Position numbers and translations under genes: made by a program
Notes under the pieces: generated by a model
Told to the model about the DNA's origin: nothing
What the model saw: the letters and a program-made list of their open reading frames with translations, nothing else
Database searches by the model: none
Shown: piece after piece, positions 14,216 to 22,014 of the stretch
How the letters are laid out: each line of letters begins with the position of its first letter
Numbering within the stretch: the first letter of the stretch is position 1
Assembly (NCBI GenBank): GCA_017415425.1
Contig: JAFQGT010000013.1
Coordinates: 41,755-105,754, forward strand
Direction: 5' to 3'
Source of the DNA: Oscillospiraceae bacterium
Lineage (GTDB): Bacteria; Bacillota; Clostridia; Oscillospirales; Oscillospiraceae
DNA length: 64,000 nt

Positions 14216-15409
14216 TTAACCGTAGTTGCGGTCCAGCAGAGTGATGCCGTCGATCTCGATATCAAAGTAGGGACCGGAGCGGAACTTGGATTCCTGGAAG
14301 ATGCCATTGGCAATCACTTCGGTGTCCTTGGTGTATTCAGCGTCGAAGTCAACGTCAGCCATATAGGAGGTCAGAGTCTCGCCATCAACGGTGAAGTTAG
14401 CAGTATCAAATACATTGATGGTGCCGTCCTTCAGACCCTTGACGACTTCGTCCAGTTTCTCCTTGGTGCCTTCAGCAACGTTCTTGCCCATATCGGTCAG
14501 AACAACAGAGCCGGTCTCCAGAGTACCGGTCCAGTCAACATCGATCTCCTTGCCTTCCTTGACCTGAGTGATCATATACTCGAAGTAGGGCACCCAGTTG
14601 ATACGGGAGGAGATCAGGAAGGTCTCGGGGCAAGCAGCGGCGGTGGAGCCGTTGTAGGAAACGTTGGGAACACCGGCGTTCTCACAAGCGGTGGGAGCGC
14701 CCATAGAGTCAGCGTGCTGGCTGATCAGAACACAACCGCCGTCGATCAGAGCCTGAGCAGCCTGCTTTTCCTTGGTCTCGTCGTACCAGGAACCGGTGAA
14801 CTTAACATCCATAGTAACAGAGGGACATACGGACTTTGCGCCCAGGTAGAAGGAGGTGTAACCAGACATAACTTCTGCGAAGGTGAAGGCGCCAACATAG
14901 CCCATCTTAGCCTGCTCAGAAGTGATCTTGCCAGCGTCGATCATCTCGTTCAGCTTCAGACCGGCAACAACACCAGCGGCGTAACGGCCCTGGTAGATAG
15001 ATGCGAATGCATTGTGGAAGTTCTTCAGATCGGTAGCGGTGTGAGCCTGAGTACCGGTAGCGTGGCAGAACTGCACATTGGGGTACTTGGCAGCAGCTTC
15101 CATCAGGAAGGATTCGTGGCCAAAGGAGTCAGCGAAGATGATGTTACAGCCTTCGACTTCGATCAGCTCAACGGCTGCATCGTAGCAAGCCTTGGACTCG
15201 GGGATCTGGGTCTTCTGAACCATAGTAACATTCATATTCTTGCAAGCTTCCACAGCAGCATCGATAAAGTTCTTATCGTAGGTGGACTGTTCGTCGTGCA
15301 GGAAGATGAAACCGACCTTCAGGCTTTCGCCGTCGTCAGCGTTGTTGCCGCAAGCGACCATACCGAATACCATCATGGCAACCAGCAGCAGGGCAATCAG
15401 CTTTTTCAT
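14216..15409 (-). CDS. nupN: BMP-family nucleoside-binding lipoprotein
   Basis: A 397-residue lipoprotein starting at 15409, with signal peptide MKKLIALLLVAMMVFGMVAC (lipidated Cys at 20). The mature part belongs to the BMP/PnrA family of substrate-binding proteins: an N-terminal LKVGFIFLHDEQSTYDKNF strand, a NIIFADSFGHESF motif corresponding to the nucleoside-site region of PnrA relatives, and GRYAAGVVAGLK in the hinge. It is the first gene of the importer operon and captures the substrate outside the membrane. Expression is probably under the riboswitch at 15552-15688 and promoter 15713-15742. The stem-loop after the gene suggests more binding protein than transporter. A simple sugar or purine base is a possible alternative ligand. 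Confidence 0.92.
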   Translation of the reverse strand: MKKLIALLLVAMMVFGMVACGNNADDGESLKVGFIFLHDEQSTYDKNFIDAAVEACKNMNVTMVQKTQIPESKACYDAAVELIEVEGCNIIFADSFGHESFLMEAAAKYPNVQFCHATGTQAHTATDLKNFHNAFASIYQGRYAAGVVAGLKLNEMIDAGKITSEQAKMGYVGAFTFAEVMSGYTSFYLGAKSVCPSVTMDVKFTGSWYDETKEKQAAQALIDGGCVLISQHADSMGAPTACENAGVPNVSYNGSTAAACPETFLISSRINWVPYFEYMITQVKEGKEIDVDWTGTLETGSVVLTDMGKNVAEGTKEKLDEVVKGLKDGTINVFDTANFTVDGETLTSYMADVDFDAEYTKDTEVIANGIFQESKFRSGPYFDIEIDGITLLDRNYG

Positions 15410-15551
15410 TTTTTGTTTCCTCCGTTTTTTTGTTTTATTTTACCGGATTCCGCAGTGTTACCCTATGGCAGCATTCCGGAAAGCGATAGTATACAATAGA
15501 AAAAACCCGATAATGATTCTGGGAAGATCCCGTTACACTTATCCGGTCAAA

Positions 15552-15688
15552 GAAAAAAGGCAGTTTGTACATTGATACAAAACCGCCAGCAACCCCATTG
15601 GGGGTGAAAACCAATAGTCGTGACTTACGGCGTCACGGTAGAAACATTTGGGCCCAACGACACTTCGTTAATCCAAAACTATACTGGC
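15552..15688 (-). ncRNA. Guanine-type purine riboswitch with terminator, atypical P2 arm
   Basis: On the minus strand, J2/3 reads GTTTCTACC (15637-15645). P3 is GTGAC/GTCAC with loop GCCGTAA, then GACTAT, the purine-riboswitch core with a C at the guanine-specificity position. P1 is GCCAG (15684-15688) with TTGGT (15610-15614) around a TATAG junction. P2 is unusual: TTTGG/CCAAA extended by AACGA/TCGTT closing an AGTG loop, without the usual L2 GG. Downstream, about 15552-15587 form a terminator stem with a T run. Its first bases CTGGC are fully complementary to the 5' strand of P1, so terminator and antiterminator are mutually exclusive. Ligand should switch the nup operon off. Confidence 0.8.
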
Positions 15689-15712
15689 AAAAAATATGAA
15701 ATTTACACACTC

Positions 15713-15742
15713 ATAGTAGCACAATCCGCAGGTTTTTGTCAA
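15713..15742 (-). promoter_or_regulatory. SigA promoter of the nup operon
   Basis: Minus strand: TTGACA (15737-15742), 18-base spacer, TACTAT (15713-15718). The predicted start near 15706 is just upstream of the riboswitch P1 helix. Confidence 0.8.
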
Positions 15743-15837
15743 TAAATTTCCTATGTTTTTGGATTTTTCGTTGCTTGTGCAAAAACTGGTTTCAAAGACC
15801 GCCTTTCCTTGTGCAAAACACCGAAAACAATCCAACA

Positions 15838-15872
15838 AAAAAGCAGTGACAGCACACGCTACCACTGCTTTT
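15838..15872 (-). terminator. Terminator after nagA
   Basis: Minus-strand stem GCAGTG / CACTGC with an inner TAGC/GCTG pairing, followed by a run of seven T. It ends the nahK-galE-ROK-nagA transcript. Confidence 0.8.
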
Positions 15873-15883
15873 TGTTGAACACT

Positions 15884-17005
15884 TTATACTTGTTCTCCGG
15901 CGATCCAAACCTGTATGCGGTTCAGTTCCTCATCGCAAACAACAAAATCTGCCCGTTTACCGGGAGCAATGGACCCTACCTCCTGCTGACATCCCAGCGC
16001 CTTGGCAGGATGCAGCGTAGCAGACAGGATTGCCTCCTCTTTGGAAATGCCAAACCTGACCGCATTTTTCATACCTTCATACAAATTGGTGGCTGCACCG
16101 GCGATGGTGCCGTCTGCCAGCTTAGCAATACCGCCTTGGAGCGTAGCCATCTGGCCGCCCAGTTCATACTCTCCGTCAGGCATACCGCAGCAGCGCAGCG
16201 CATCGGAAACTAGCACGATTCTGCCGGGGAACAGCCGGAAGGCCATTCGCACGGAGCTGGGATGAACGTGCAGACCGTCGCAGATCAACTCGGCCTGCAC
16301 CTGTTCATTTTCCGATGCCGCGCCGATCACACCGGGTTTGCGGTGATGGATGGAAGGCATTGCATTGAACAAGTGGGTCAGATGAGTAGCGCCGGCATCA
16401 AATGTGGCTTTGGCATCCTCATAGGATGCGTCCGTATGAGCAACAGACACCGTACAGATCTCAGATGCTTTTTCGGTGAATTCCGCCGCACCCGGAAGCT
16501 CCGGTGCCAAATCCGCGATGGTCACCAGACCGCCGCAGCTGTCAAATAGCTGCTTGAACGCAGCAAAATCAGGCGTTCTCAGGTATGCGCCGTTTTGAGC
16601 GCCTTTTTTCTTCTCAGAGAAGAACGGACCTTCCATTTGAATACCCATAATCCGGGCACAGCCAGCAGGCTTTTCTTCTTTTAATTTCGCAGCGGTTGCA
16701 AAGGCCTTTTCCAGCACTTCGTAAGGCAGTGTCATAGAAGCGGGAGCAAAGGAGGTAATGCCGTTTTGTGCCAGATATCTGGCCATCGTAACCAATCCCG
16801 CATAATCTCCGTCAGAAAAGTCCGCACCGGAATTGCCGTGGTTATGGACATCGATCAGGCCGGGAATGACATAAGCGCCTGCAAGATCCGTGCCCGCTTC
16901 CTCCGGGACAGAATCCAGAATTTCTGTGAACTTGCCGTTTTCTACCCGAAAACTGCCGTGGACAAACTGACCGTCTACAAAAATATATCCGTTTTTATAC
17001 AGCAT
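15884..17005 (-). CDS. nagA: N-acetylglucosamine-6-phosphate deacetylase
   Basis: A 373-residue amidohydrolase that removes acetate from GlcNAc-6-phosphate in the cytoplasm. It has VIPGLIDVHNHGNSG (metal-site HxH region, about 48-62), the GIQMEGPFF segment with the catalytic-metal Glu, SVAHTDASYEDA, THLFNAMPSIHHR (metal His and substrate loop) and LVSDALRCCG with the catalytic Asp. Length is normal. The gene starts three bases after the ROK gene stops and ends the operon. Its product, glucosamine-6-phosphate, would be used by NagB, encoded separately at 26141-26926. The released acetate is a fermentation end product here. Confidence 0.96.
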   Translation of the reverse strand: MLYKNGYIFVDGQFVHGSFRVENGKFTEILDSVPEEAGTDLAGAYVIPGLIDVHNHGNSGADFSDGDYAGLVTMARYLAQNGITSFAPASMTLPYEVLEKAFATAAKLKEEKPAGCARIMGIQMEGPFFSEKKKGAQNGAYLRTPDFAAFKQLFDSCGGLVTIADLAPELPGAAEFTEKASEICTVSVAHTDASYEDAKATFDAGATHLTHLFNAMPSIHHRKPGVIGAASENEQVQAELICDGLHVHPSSVRMAFRLFPGRIVLVSDALRCCGMPDGEYELGGQMATLQGGIAKLADGTIAGAATNLYEGMKNAVRFGISKEEAILSATLHPAKALGCQQEVGSIAPGKRADFVVCDEELNRIQVWIAGEQV

Positions 17006-17008
17006 AGG

Positions 17009-18385
17009 TTACCTCAATTCCGGCAAACTGGCCGCTGCCACAGACTGACCCACCCGGCGGGTCTTCTCGTCGGGAAGCATTACCGTAACAGTTGCAGCCA
17101 AGTCAGGATACTCTTCAGAAAGCACCTTATTGCACTGAGCGATCACGTGGTCGCCGCCTACGCCGGAGGCCACACGGCCCAGTACCAGCAGGCACTTCAG
17201 ATCATAAAACTGAGAGTACAGAACCAAAGTATGGGCAAGGTATGTGCCGATGTCATCAAACACCTGCAGCGCGCCTGCATCATTTTCGTTTGCAAGTTTC
17301 TGCACCACCTTCAGCTTCTCAGCCGGGGTCAGCTCCTCTGCCAGCGCAATACCGGCTCTGGGAGCCAGCTTGATGACCGCATCCTGAGAGAAATACTTGC
17401 AACCAACGCCATAATCTGTAGACCACTCGTCCTGCATTGCGGTTTCATTTACATCCACAGGAGCGAATGCCAGCTCATTGAACCAGCCCAGCAGATTGCC
17501 GTCAGCATTGACATAGCCAACCGCCTCGGAGGTACCCATAGCAAGGCCCATCACGCAGCCCCGTTCCATACTCATCGCGCCTGCCAGAGCAGTCACATCT
17601 CCGTCATTAGCCACCACAATGGGAACATCGCCAATCTCCTTAGCCGCCCGGTCAAAGATAGACTTCACCTCTTCCCGGCGATTTCTGGGCACTTTGATAA
17701 ACAAGGAGGAGACCATAGGACTGTTGCCGATAAACACGCCGGCGGAGGATACACCGATGGCATCCACCCGGGGCATTTTAGAAGCTGCGGTCTTGAAGGA
17801 ATCCACGATCCCGTCGAACTGATACTGGGGATCTGCCTGGGTCTTGGGATGCCAGACTACCTCTTCCGAATAAACAGGTACGCCGTCGATCACCGCGGAG
17901 ACCTTCCGATCGGAACCGCCGGCATCAAAGCCGATACGGCAGCCTTCCATATGTCCACCGGCAGCCACGGTGGCTTCGTTTGCCTCCGGGAAATCTTCCT
18001 TGGAAACAGACAGGATCTCAAAAGGACGCTCGTACACATCCTGCATAAACTGCACATCAAAGGCCCGGTCACCCTGGGGAGTATAAGCCTTCTGAATTCG
18101 GGCAATCACCGCATCGTCGCCGTTTAAGTACACCCGGAAACCGCCTACGCTCCACAAAAGGAACTTGACCGTACGCTCGGCATACCGGTAGTTGGCCTCT
18201 GCAAAATCCGCACCCCGCAGGAATGTATGTAGCACGGTCTTTTTGCCGTCTTCCCGCTCAACCGCCACGGAAAACGGAACGGTGGCACCCTCCAGGAAAG
18301 CTTTTCTCCATACGCCAAAGGGGATAAACTCCGGCTCCAGCTTCGGTGCGTTTTTTACATCGTAAGAAATACCCAAATAGTTCAT
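17009..18385 (-). CDS. ROK-family sugar kinase-like protein with N-terminal extension
   Basis: A 458-residue protein of the ASKHA sugar-kinase superfamily. The kinase-like part starts about residue 148 with IGFDAGGSDRK (phosphate-1 loop), continues with VDAIGVSSAGVF, VVANDGDVTALAGA (catalytic-Asp region) and GLAMGTSEAVG (adenosine-side loop), and ends near LLVLGRVASG. About 145 N-terminal residues precede it, including a Trp/Tyr-rich segment, and are not part of a standard ROK protein. It lies between galE and nagA, so phosphorylation of GlcNAc or a related amino sugar to the 6-phosphate is inferred. I did not see the Cys-rich zinc motif of many ROK proteins, so a regulatory or atypical kinase role remains possible. 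Confidence 0.75.
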   Translation of the reverse strand: MNYLGISYDVKNAPKLEPEFIPFGVWRKAFLEGATVPFSVAVEREDGKKTVLHTFLRGADFAEANYRYAERTVKFLLWSVGGFRVYLNGDDAVIARIQKAYTPQGDRAFDVQFMQDVYERPFEILSVSKEDFPEANEATVAAGGHMEGCRIGFDAGGSDRKVSAVIDGVPVYSEEVVWHPKTQADPQYQFDGIVDSFKTAASKMPRVDAIGVSSAGVFIGNSPMVSSLFIKVPRNRREEVKSIFDRAAKEIGDVPIVVANDGDVTALAGAMSMERGCVMGLAMGTSEAVGYVNADGNLLGWFNELAFAPVDVNETAMQDEWSTDYGVGCKYFSQDAVIKLAPRAGIALAEELTPAEKLKVVQKLANENDAGALQVFDDIGTYLAHTLVLYSQFYDLKCLLVLGRVASGVGGDHVIAQCNKVLSEEYPDLAATVTVMLPDEKTRRVGQSVAAASLPELR

Positions 18386-18405
18386 AAATGTTCCTCCTTT
18401 TCATA

Positions 18406-19422
18406 TTATCCATTATAGCCGTTGGGATTGCCCTTTTGCCAGTTCCAGGCATCCCGGCACATATCTTCCAAGTTTCTTTCTGCTGTCCACCTCAGCAGTT
18501 CCCTGCTCTTGGCAGGATCTGCATAACAAGTTGCCAGATCACCGGGGCGACGGGGCGCAATCACATAGGGAACCGGCACATTGTTCACCTTTTCAAAGGC
18601 CTTGACCATATCCAACACACTATAGCCGGTGCCGGTACCCAAATTGAACACTTCCGAGCCGGTATGCTCCAATGCATATCCAATCGCTGCCACGTGTCCC
18701 TTTGCCAGATCCACCACGTGAATATAGTCTCGGACGCCGGTACCGTCGTGGGTATCATAGTCGTTGCCAAACACGCTCAGTTTCTCTCGGCGGCCTACTG
18801 CCACCTGAGATACAAAGGGCATCAGATTGTTAGGGATTCCCTTGGGGTCTTCGCCGATCAAGCCGCTGCTATGGGCGCCGATGGGGTTGAAATACCGCAG
18901 CAGCACCACTGACCACTGCTTGTCCGCAAAGGCGATATCCCGCAGAATCTGCTCGCCCATATACTTGGTCCAGCCGTAGGGATTGGTGCAGTTGCCGGTT
19001 TTGGAAGTCTCCTGCAGAGGCATTTGATTATCCCCGGAATAGACCGTTGCCGAGGAGGAGAAGATGATCTTCTTTACATTATATTTCGCCATCACCCGGC
19101 ACAGGGTCAGAGTAGAAACCAGATTGTTGGTATAATACCGTTCCGGCATCGCCACAGATTCTCCTACTGCCTTCATACCCGCAAAGTGGATCACACAATC
19201 AATGGAATGTTCCGCAAACACCTCAGACAGTGCCGCTTCATCGCACACATCCAACTGACAGAACACAGGGCGCTTGCCGGTAATAGTCTCGATCCGATTC
19301 AGAACCTCCGGGTTGGAATTGGAAAGGTTATCTGCGATCACCACTTCCATACCCAGATTCAGCAGTTCCACACAGGTATGGCTACCGATATAGCCCATAC
19401 CGCCGGTTACCAAAATTTTCAT
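18406..19422 (-). CDS. galE: UDP-glucose/UDP-N-acetylglucosamine 4-epimerase
   Basis: A 338-residue short-chain dehydrogenase-type epimerase. The N-terminal NAD-binding loop is [10 protein letters not shown], the catalytic pair is in YGWTKYMGE (Tyr-x3-Lys), [10 protein letters not shown] carries the catalytic Ser/Thr, and the C terminus has [16 protein letters not shown] set the start at ATG 19422, preceded by AAGGAG and overlapping the stop of the upstream kinase gene by four bases (ATGA); the open frame runs further to 19461. With NahK upstream, the likely job is interconversion of UDP-GlcNAc/UDP-GalNAc or UDP-Glc/UDP-Gal during use of mucin or milk-type glycans. Specificity cannot be read from the sequence with certainty. 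Confidence 0.95.
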   Translation of the reverse strand: MKILVTGGMGYIGSHTCVELLNLGMEVVIADNLSNSNPEVLNRIETITGKRPVFCQLDVCDEAALSEVFAEHSIDCVIHFAGMKAVGESVAMPERYYTNNLVSTLTLCRVMAKYNVKKIIFSSSATVYSGDNQMPLQETSKTGNCTNPYGWTKYMGEQILRDIAFADKQWSVVLLRYFNPIGAHSSGLIGEDPKGIPNNLMPFVSQVAVGRREKLSVFGNDYDTHDGTGVRDYIHVVDLAKGHVAAIGYALEHTGSEVFNLGTGTGYSVLDMVKAFEKVNNVPVPYVIAPRRPGDLATCYADPAKSRELLRWTAERNLEDMCRDAWNWQKGNPNGYNG

Positions 19423-20483
19423 TTTGCAATCTCCTTGACAATACTGTGCATCGTCTGCCACTTACTTTCCATATCCGCCACCAGTTTCAGCTGGGTTCTG
19501 GCGCGATCCAGGTTCTGCTCCGGGTAATGGGTACGGAAGTAGGTATCACCATTTAAGTAGTCAGCCAAGAACCGAATGCCGCACTCCAGGGTCATCATCT
19601 TGGCGCCCATCGGCAGCATTTCCAGCTCCAGAGGTGTGAGGCTGCCGTTACAGCCTTCCAAAAATCCCTCCGTATAGGTACGGAACAGTTCCATATCGCA
19701 CCATACTTTGTCCAGATCTTTTTCATCCTCTGCCGCAGTAGATGCGCCAAAACGGATAGAATCACCGTAATCATACAAGGAAGAGCCAGGCATAATGGTA
19801 TCCAGATCAATCACGCACAAAGGTGTTCTGGTATCATAGTCAAATAGGATATTATTCAGTTTCGTATCGTTGTGCGTCACCCGCACAGGCAGCTGACCGT
19901 TTGCCAGCTTGTCCACGATGATGCCGGATTCCTGCTCCCGGGCCAAAGCAAACTCCAGTTCTTCTTTGCACAGGCTCATTCGGTTCTCATAATTCTTTTC
20001 CATCGCTGCGCGCAGCTGCTGGAAGCGAACAGGCGTATTGTGGAAGTCGCGGATAGGCTCGTGAAGGGTCTGCGCCGGGAACTGCGCCAATTGCCCCTGG
20101 AAACGGCCAAAAGCCAGACCGGCATAGTAGAAATCCTTGGGACTTTCCGCTTTCTGCAGGCAGATGGAGGAGGGTACAAATTCATACATTCTCCAGTACT
20201 CCCCTTCTTCGTCCAAAAAGAACGGCTTACCCTCCGTGGTCAGCACCAGATGCAGGCTACTTCTGGAATCCTCGCTGCGCTGGGCAATATAGGCGGTAGT
20301 GGCCGCAATATTCTCCATCAGCTGCTCCGGCTGAGTGAATATTTTCTTATTGATCTTCTGCAAAATGTAATTGAGTCCTGTGTCGCAGGTGACCAAATAG
20401 GTCTCATTGATATGGCCGTTTCCGTAACGGACGCATTCCACCACTTTACCTTTTATTGCAAACCGTGTTGCTAATTCTCCCAT
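19419..20483 (-). CDS. nahK: N-acetylhexosamine 1-kinase-like phosphotransferase
   Basis: A 354-residue protein of the aminoglycoside phosphotransferase/choline-kinase fold. It has an N-terminal nucleotide-binding strand region with [23 protein letters not shown] (conserved Lys), the catalytic loop [14 protein letters not shown] and the metal-binding [10 protein letters not shown]. These match the N-acetylhexosamine 1-kinase (NahK/LnpB) subfamily, which makes GlcNAc-1-P or GalNAc-1-P after phosphorolysis of lacto-N-biose or galacto-N-biose. It is the first gene of nahK-galE-ROK-nagA, a compact amino-sugar salvage operon. The partner phosphorylase (GH112) and a uridylyltransferase are not in the window. 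The promoter region 20484-20614 has no strong match. Confidence 0.88.
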   Translation of the reverse strand: MGELATRFAIKGKVVECVRYGNGHINETYLVTCDTGLNYILQKINKKIFTQPEQLMENIAATTAYIAQRSEDSRSSLHLVLTTEGKPFFLDEEGEYWRMYEFVPSSICLQKAESPKDFYYAGLAFGRFQGQLAQFPAQTLHEPIRDFHNTPVRFQQLRAAMEKNYENRMSLCKEELEFALAREQESGIIVDKLANGQLPVRVTHNDTKLNNILFDYDTRTPLCVIDLDTIMPGSSLYDYGDSIRFGASTAAEDEKDLDKVWCDMELFRTYTEGFLEGCNGSLTPLELEMLPMGAKMMTLECGIRFLADYLNGDTYFRTHYPEQNLDRARTQLKLVADMESKWQTMHSIVKEIAK

Positions 20484-20614
20484 ATTTCCAGCTCCTTGTA
20501 TTATTTATGCCGTATGCAGATAGGCGCAAGCCGCCTCAGCCACCTCACGACCATCTTTATAATCTACCACTACACATCTGCTGAGGAAAGGTTTTAAATT
20601 CGAAAACAGAAAAA

Positions 20615-21421
20615 TCAGTAGTACAGCCTGCGTATTATCGTTTCACATTCGTCGGCATTCATACCGCATTGGATCTGCGGATTGTACAGAAGTTTTATAA
20701 GCAATTCGTCCACTTCCGTTAAGCTTTGAGGTTCACTATATCCGCTGAAAATGATACTGTCCTGCCGCAGCTGTGTGTCCTGAATCGGACCCAGGCCATT
20801 ATAGATTTCCTCCAATATTACCGAATTGCGCACGGTTTGGTGTATATCTGTACGGCAGCAAATAATGGCATTGTAAATTTCATTGTTATCATACCAGAAA
20901 GTTACGCCACCGTCCATATAGGAAAAATTTTCTCCCAACAATCTCACCATATCGGAACTTGAGCAAAAATGAATCTGCAGATTTGCCTCGGGGAAAACCT
21001 GAGTTTCATACATACCTGGAAAGCCCTCTATGGTGTTCAGCCAAGAAACGAAATTCGCCAGAACCTGCAGATCCTCTTCTGTGGCACTGCCGTTACACAT
21101 ATAGTAGATGGGTTTCGTCCATTTCTGCAAAAGGCTGGCGTTTCCGCCGTTTACAAATTCCGCATCTAGGCACACTTCATTAAAGTACCGGATCACATCT
21201 TCAACAGCCAGCCCCTCAATGTATAAAGGCGAGTGCTCCGACTCCGTGTCACAGGTAGTTTCCACTGTGGTTGCTTCTATAGTTTCCCCGGTAGTATCCG
21301 CAGCGGTCTGCTCTGTTTCAGTATGTTCCGTGGTCTCTAAGGGTTGGTAAATTCGATTGCAGGCAGAAACGCAAACCGCGAATAAAACAAAGACTGCTAT
21401 TATGATGGATCTTTTCGCCAT
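20615..21421 (-). CDS. Lipoprotein with DUF2927-like domain
   Basis: A 268-residue predicted lipoprotein. ATG 21421 follows GGAGGA and gives a signal peptide ending in VSAC. A Thr/Glu-rich linker of about 40 residues follows, then a domain that resembles DUF2927: paired acidic/aromatic segments, an EANLQIHF strand, and a C-terminal pattern EEIYNGLGPIQDT...DSIIFSG...LTEVDELLIKLLYNPQIQCGM. In the metalloprotease-like relatives the first of these carries HExxH, but here the His residues are missing, so it is unlikely to be an active peptidase. It lies downstream of the two tRNA genes on the same strand, separated by their terminator. Function unknown; surface-exposed by prediction. Confidence 0.65.
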   Translation of the reverse strand: MAKRSIIIAVFVLFAVCVSACNRIYQPLETTEHTETEQTAADTTGETIEATTVETTCDTESEHSPLYIEGLAVEDVIRYFNEVCLDAEFVNGGNASLLQKWTKPIYYMCNGSATEEDLQVLANFVSWLNTIEGFPGMYETQVFPEANLQIHFCSSSDMVRLLGENFSYMDGGVTFWYDNNEIYNAIICCRTDIHQTVRNSVILEEIYNGLGPIQDTQLRQDSIIFSGYSEPQSLTEVDELLIKLLYNPQIQCGMNADECETIIRRLYY

Positions 21422-21582
21422 CGCGCATTCCTCCGTTACCAAATAAGGAAATCACAACGAATCTACTACCCCATAATAACAGTATATCACATATTGCAAG
21501 AAAGGAAAGTAGAAAATAAAAAATTTTATTACATTCATATAAGAGCCGCCTTTCGAGTCCTTCCCTCCAAATGCCCATAGTC

Positions 21583-21619
21583 AGCAAAAAGACCAATCCA
21601 TTCGGATTGGTCTTTTTGC
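21583..21619 (-). terminator. Terminator of the tRNA operon
   Basis: Minus-strand stem of at least 14 pairs (21586-21599 with 21604-21617) around a GAAT loop, starting right after the CCA end of tRNA-Tyr and followed by a T run. Confidence 0.9.
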
Positions 21620-21704
21620 TGGTGGGGGAGGACGGATTCGAACCATCGAAGCGATACGCAGCAGATTTACAGTCTGTCCCCTTTGGCCACTCGGGAACTC
21701 CCCC
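21620..21704 (-). tRNA. tRNA-Tyr (GTA)
   Basis: Minus strand: acceptor GGGGGAG / CTCCCCC, anticodon loop CTGTAAA with anticodon GTA, a long variable arm as expected for class II tRNA-Tyr, a T arm with GGTTCGAATCC, and an encoded CCA (21620-21622) after discriminator A. Confidence 0.97.
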
Positions 21705-21730
21705 AGATATGAAATTCTCTACCGTCTGCT

Positions 21731-21806
21731 TGGAGCCGGTAGACGGACTCGAACCCCCGACCTGCTGATTACAAATCAGCTGCTCTACCAACTGAGCTAT
21801 ACCGGC
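21731..21806 (-). tRNA. tRNA-Thr (TGT)
   Basis: Minus strand: acceptor GCCGGTA / TACCGGC, D arm TAGCTCAGTTGGTAGAGC, anticodon stem CTGAT / ATCAG around TTTGTAA with anticodon TGT, T arm GGGTTCGAGTCC, and an encoded CCA. It is co-transcribed with tRNA-Tyr, 26 bases apart. Confidence 0.97.
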
Positions 21807-21826
21807 GGCTCAAACAGAACACGCTT

Positions 21827-21855
21827 ATTATAGCTATCCGGTATTCTTTTGTCAA
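21827..21855 (-). promoter_or_regulatory. Consensus promoter of the tRNA operon
   Basis: Minus strand: TTGACA (21850-21855), 17-base spacer, TATAAT (21827-21832). A perfect SigA consensus, as expected for stable RNA. Confidence 0.9.
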
Positions 21856-21948
21856 GCACTTTTTTCGTATTTCTATGTAAAGAATCAAATATCCAAAAAT
21901 GTCCGTTGTTTTAACAATTCCCTCAACTTTTTGATAAAAATTTTTGAA

Positions 21949-21977
21949 TTGAATTGTTTTTCATTTCCCCTTATGTT
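21949..21977 (+). promoter_or_regulatory. Possible promoter of the LTA-synthase-like gene
   Basis: TTGAAT (21949-21954), 17-base spacer, TATGTT (21972-21977). A weaker match than the neighbouring tRNA promoter, but well placed 38 bases ahead of the start codon. Confidence 0.4.
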
Positions 21978-22014
21978 ACACTTAATTTAACGTTTCACTT
22001 TGGAGGTATGCTTC

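Noticed and set aside
12122-15499. Very long plus-strand open frame of 1125 codons
   Set aside because: It is antisense to nupO, nupN and part of nupP and has no family-like sequence; the minus-strand genes have clear motifs and ribosome binding sites.
15668-15865. 65-codon minus-strand ORF over the nup promoter and riboswitch
   Set aside because: It overlaps the -35/-10 boxes and the aptamer and has no RBS; composition is not coding-like.
20484-20614. Promoter for nahK
   Set aside because: TATAAA-like and TAAATA-like hexamers occur but no -35 with suitable spacing was convincing, so none is called.
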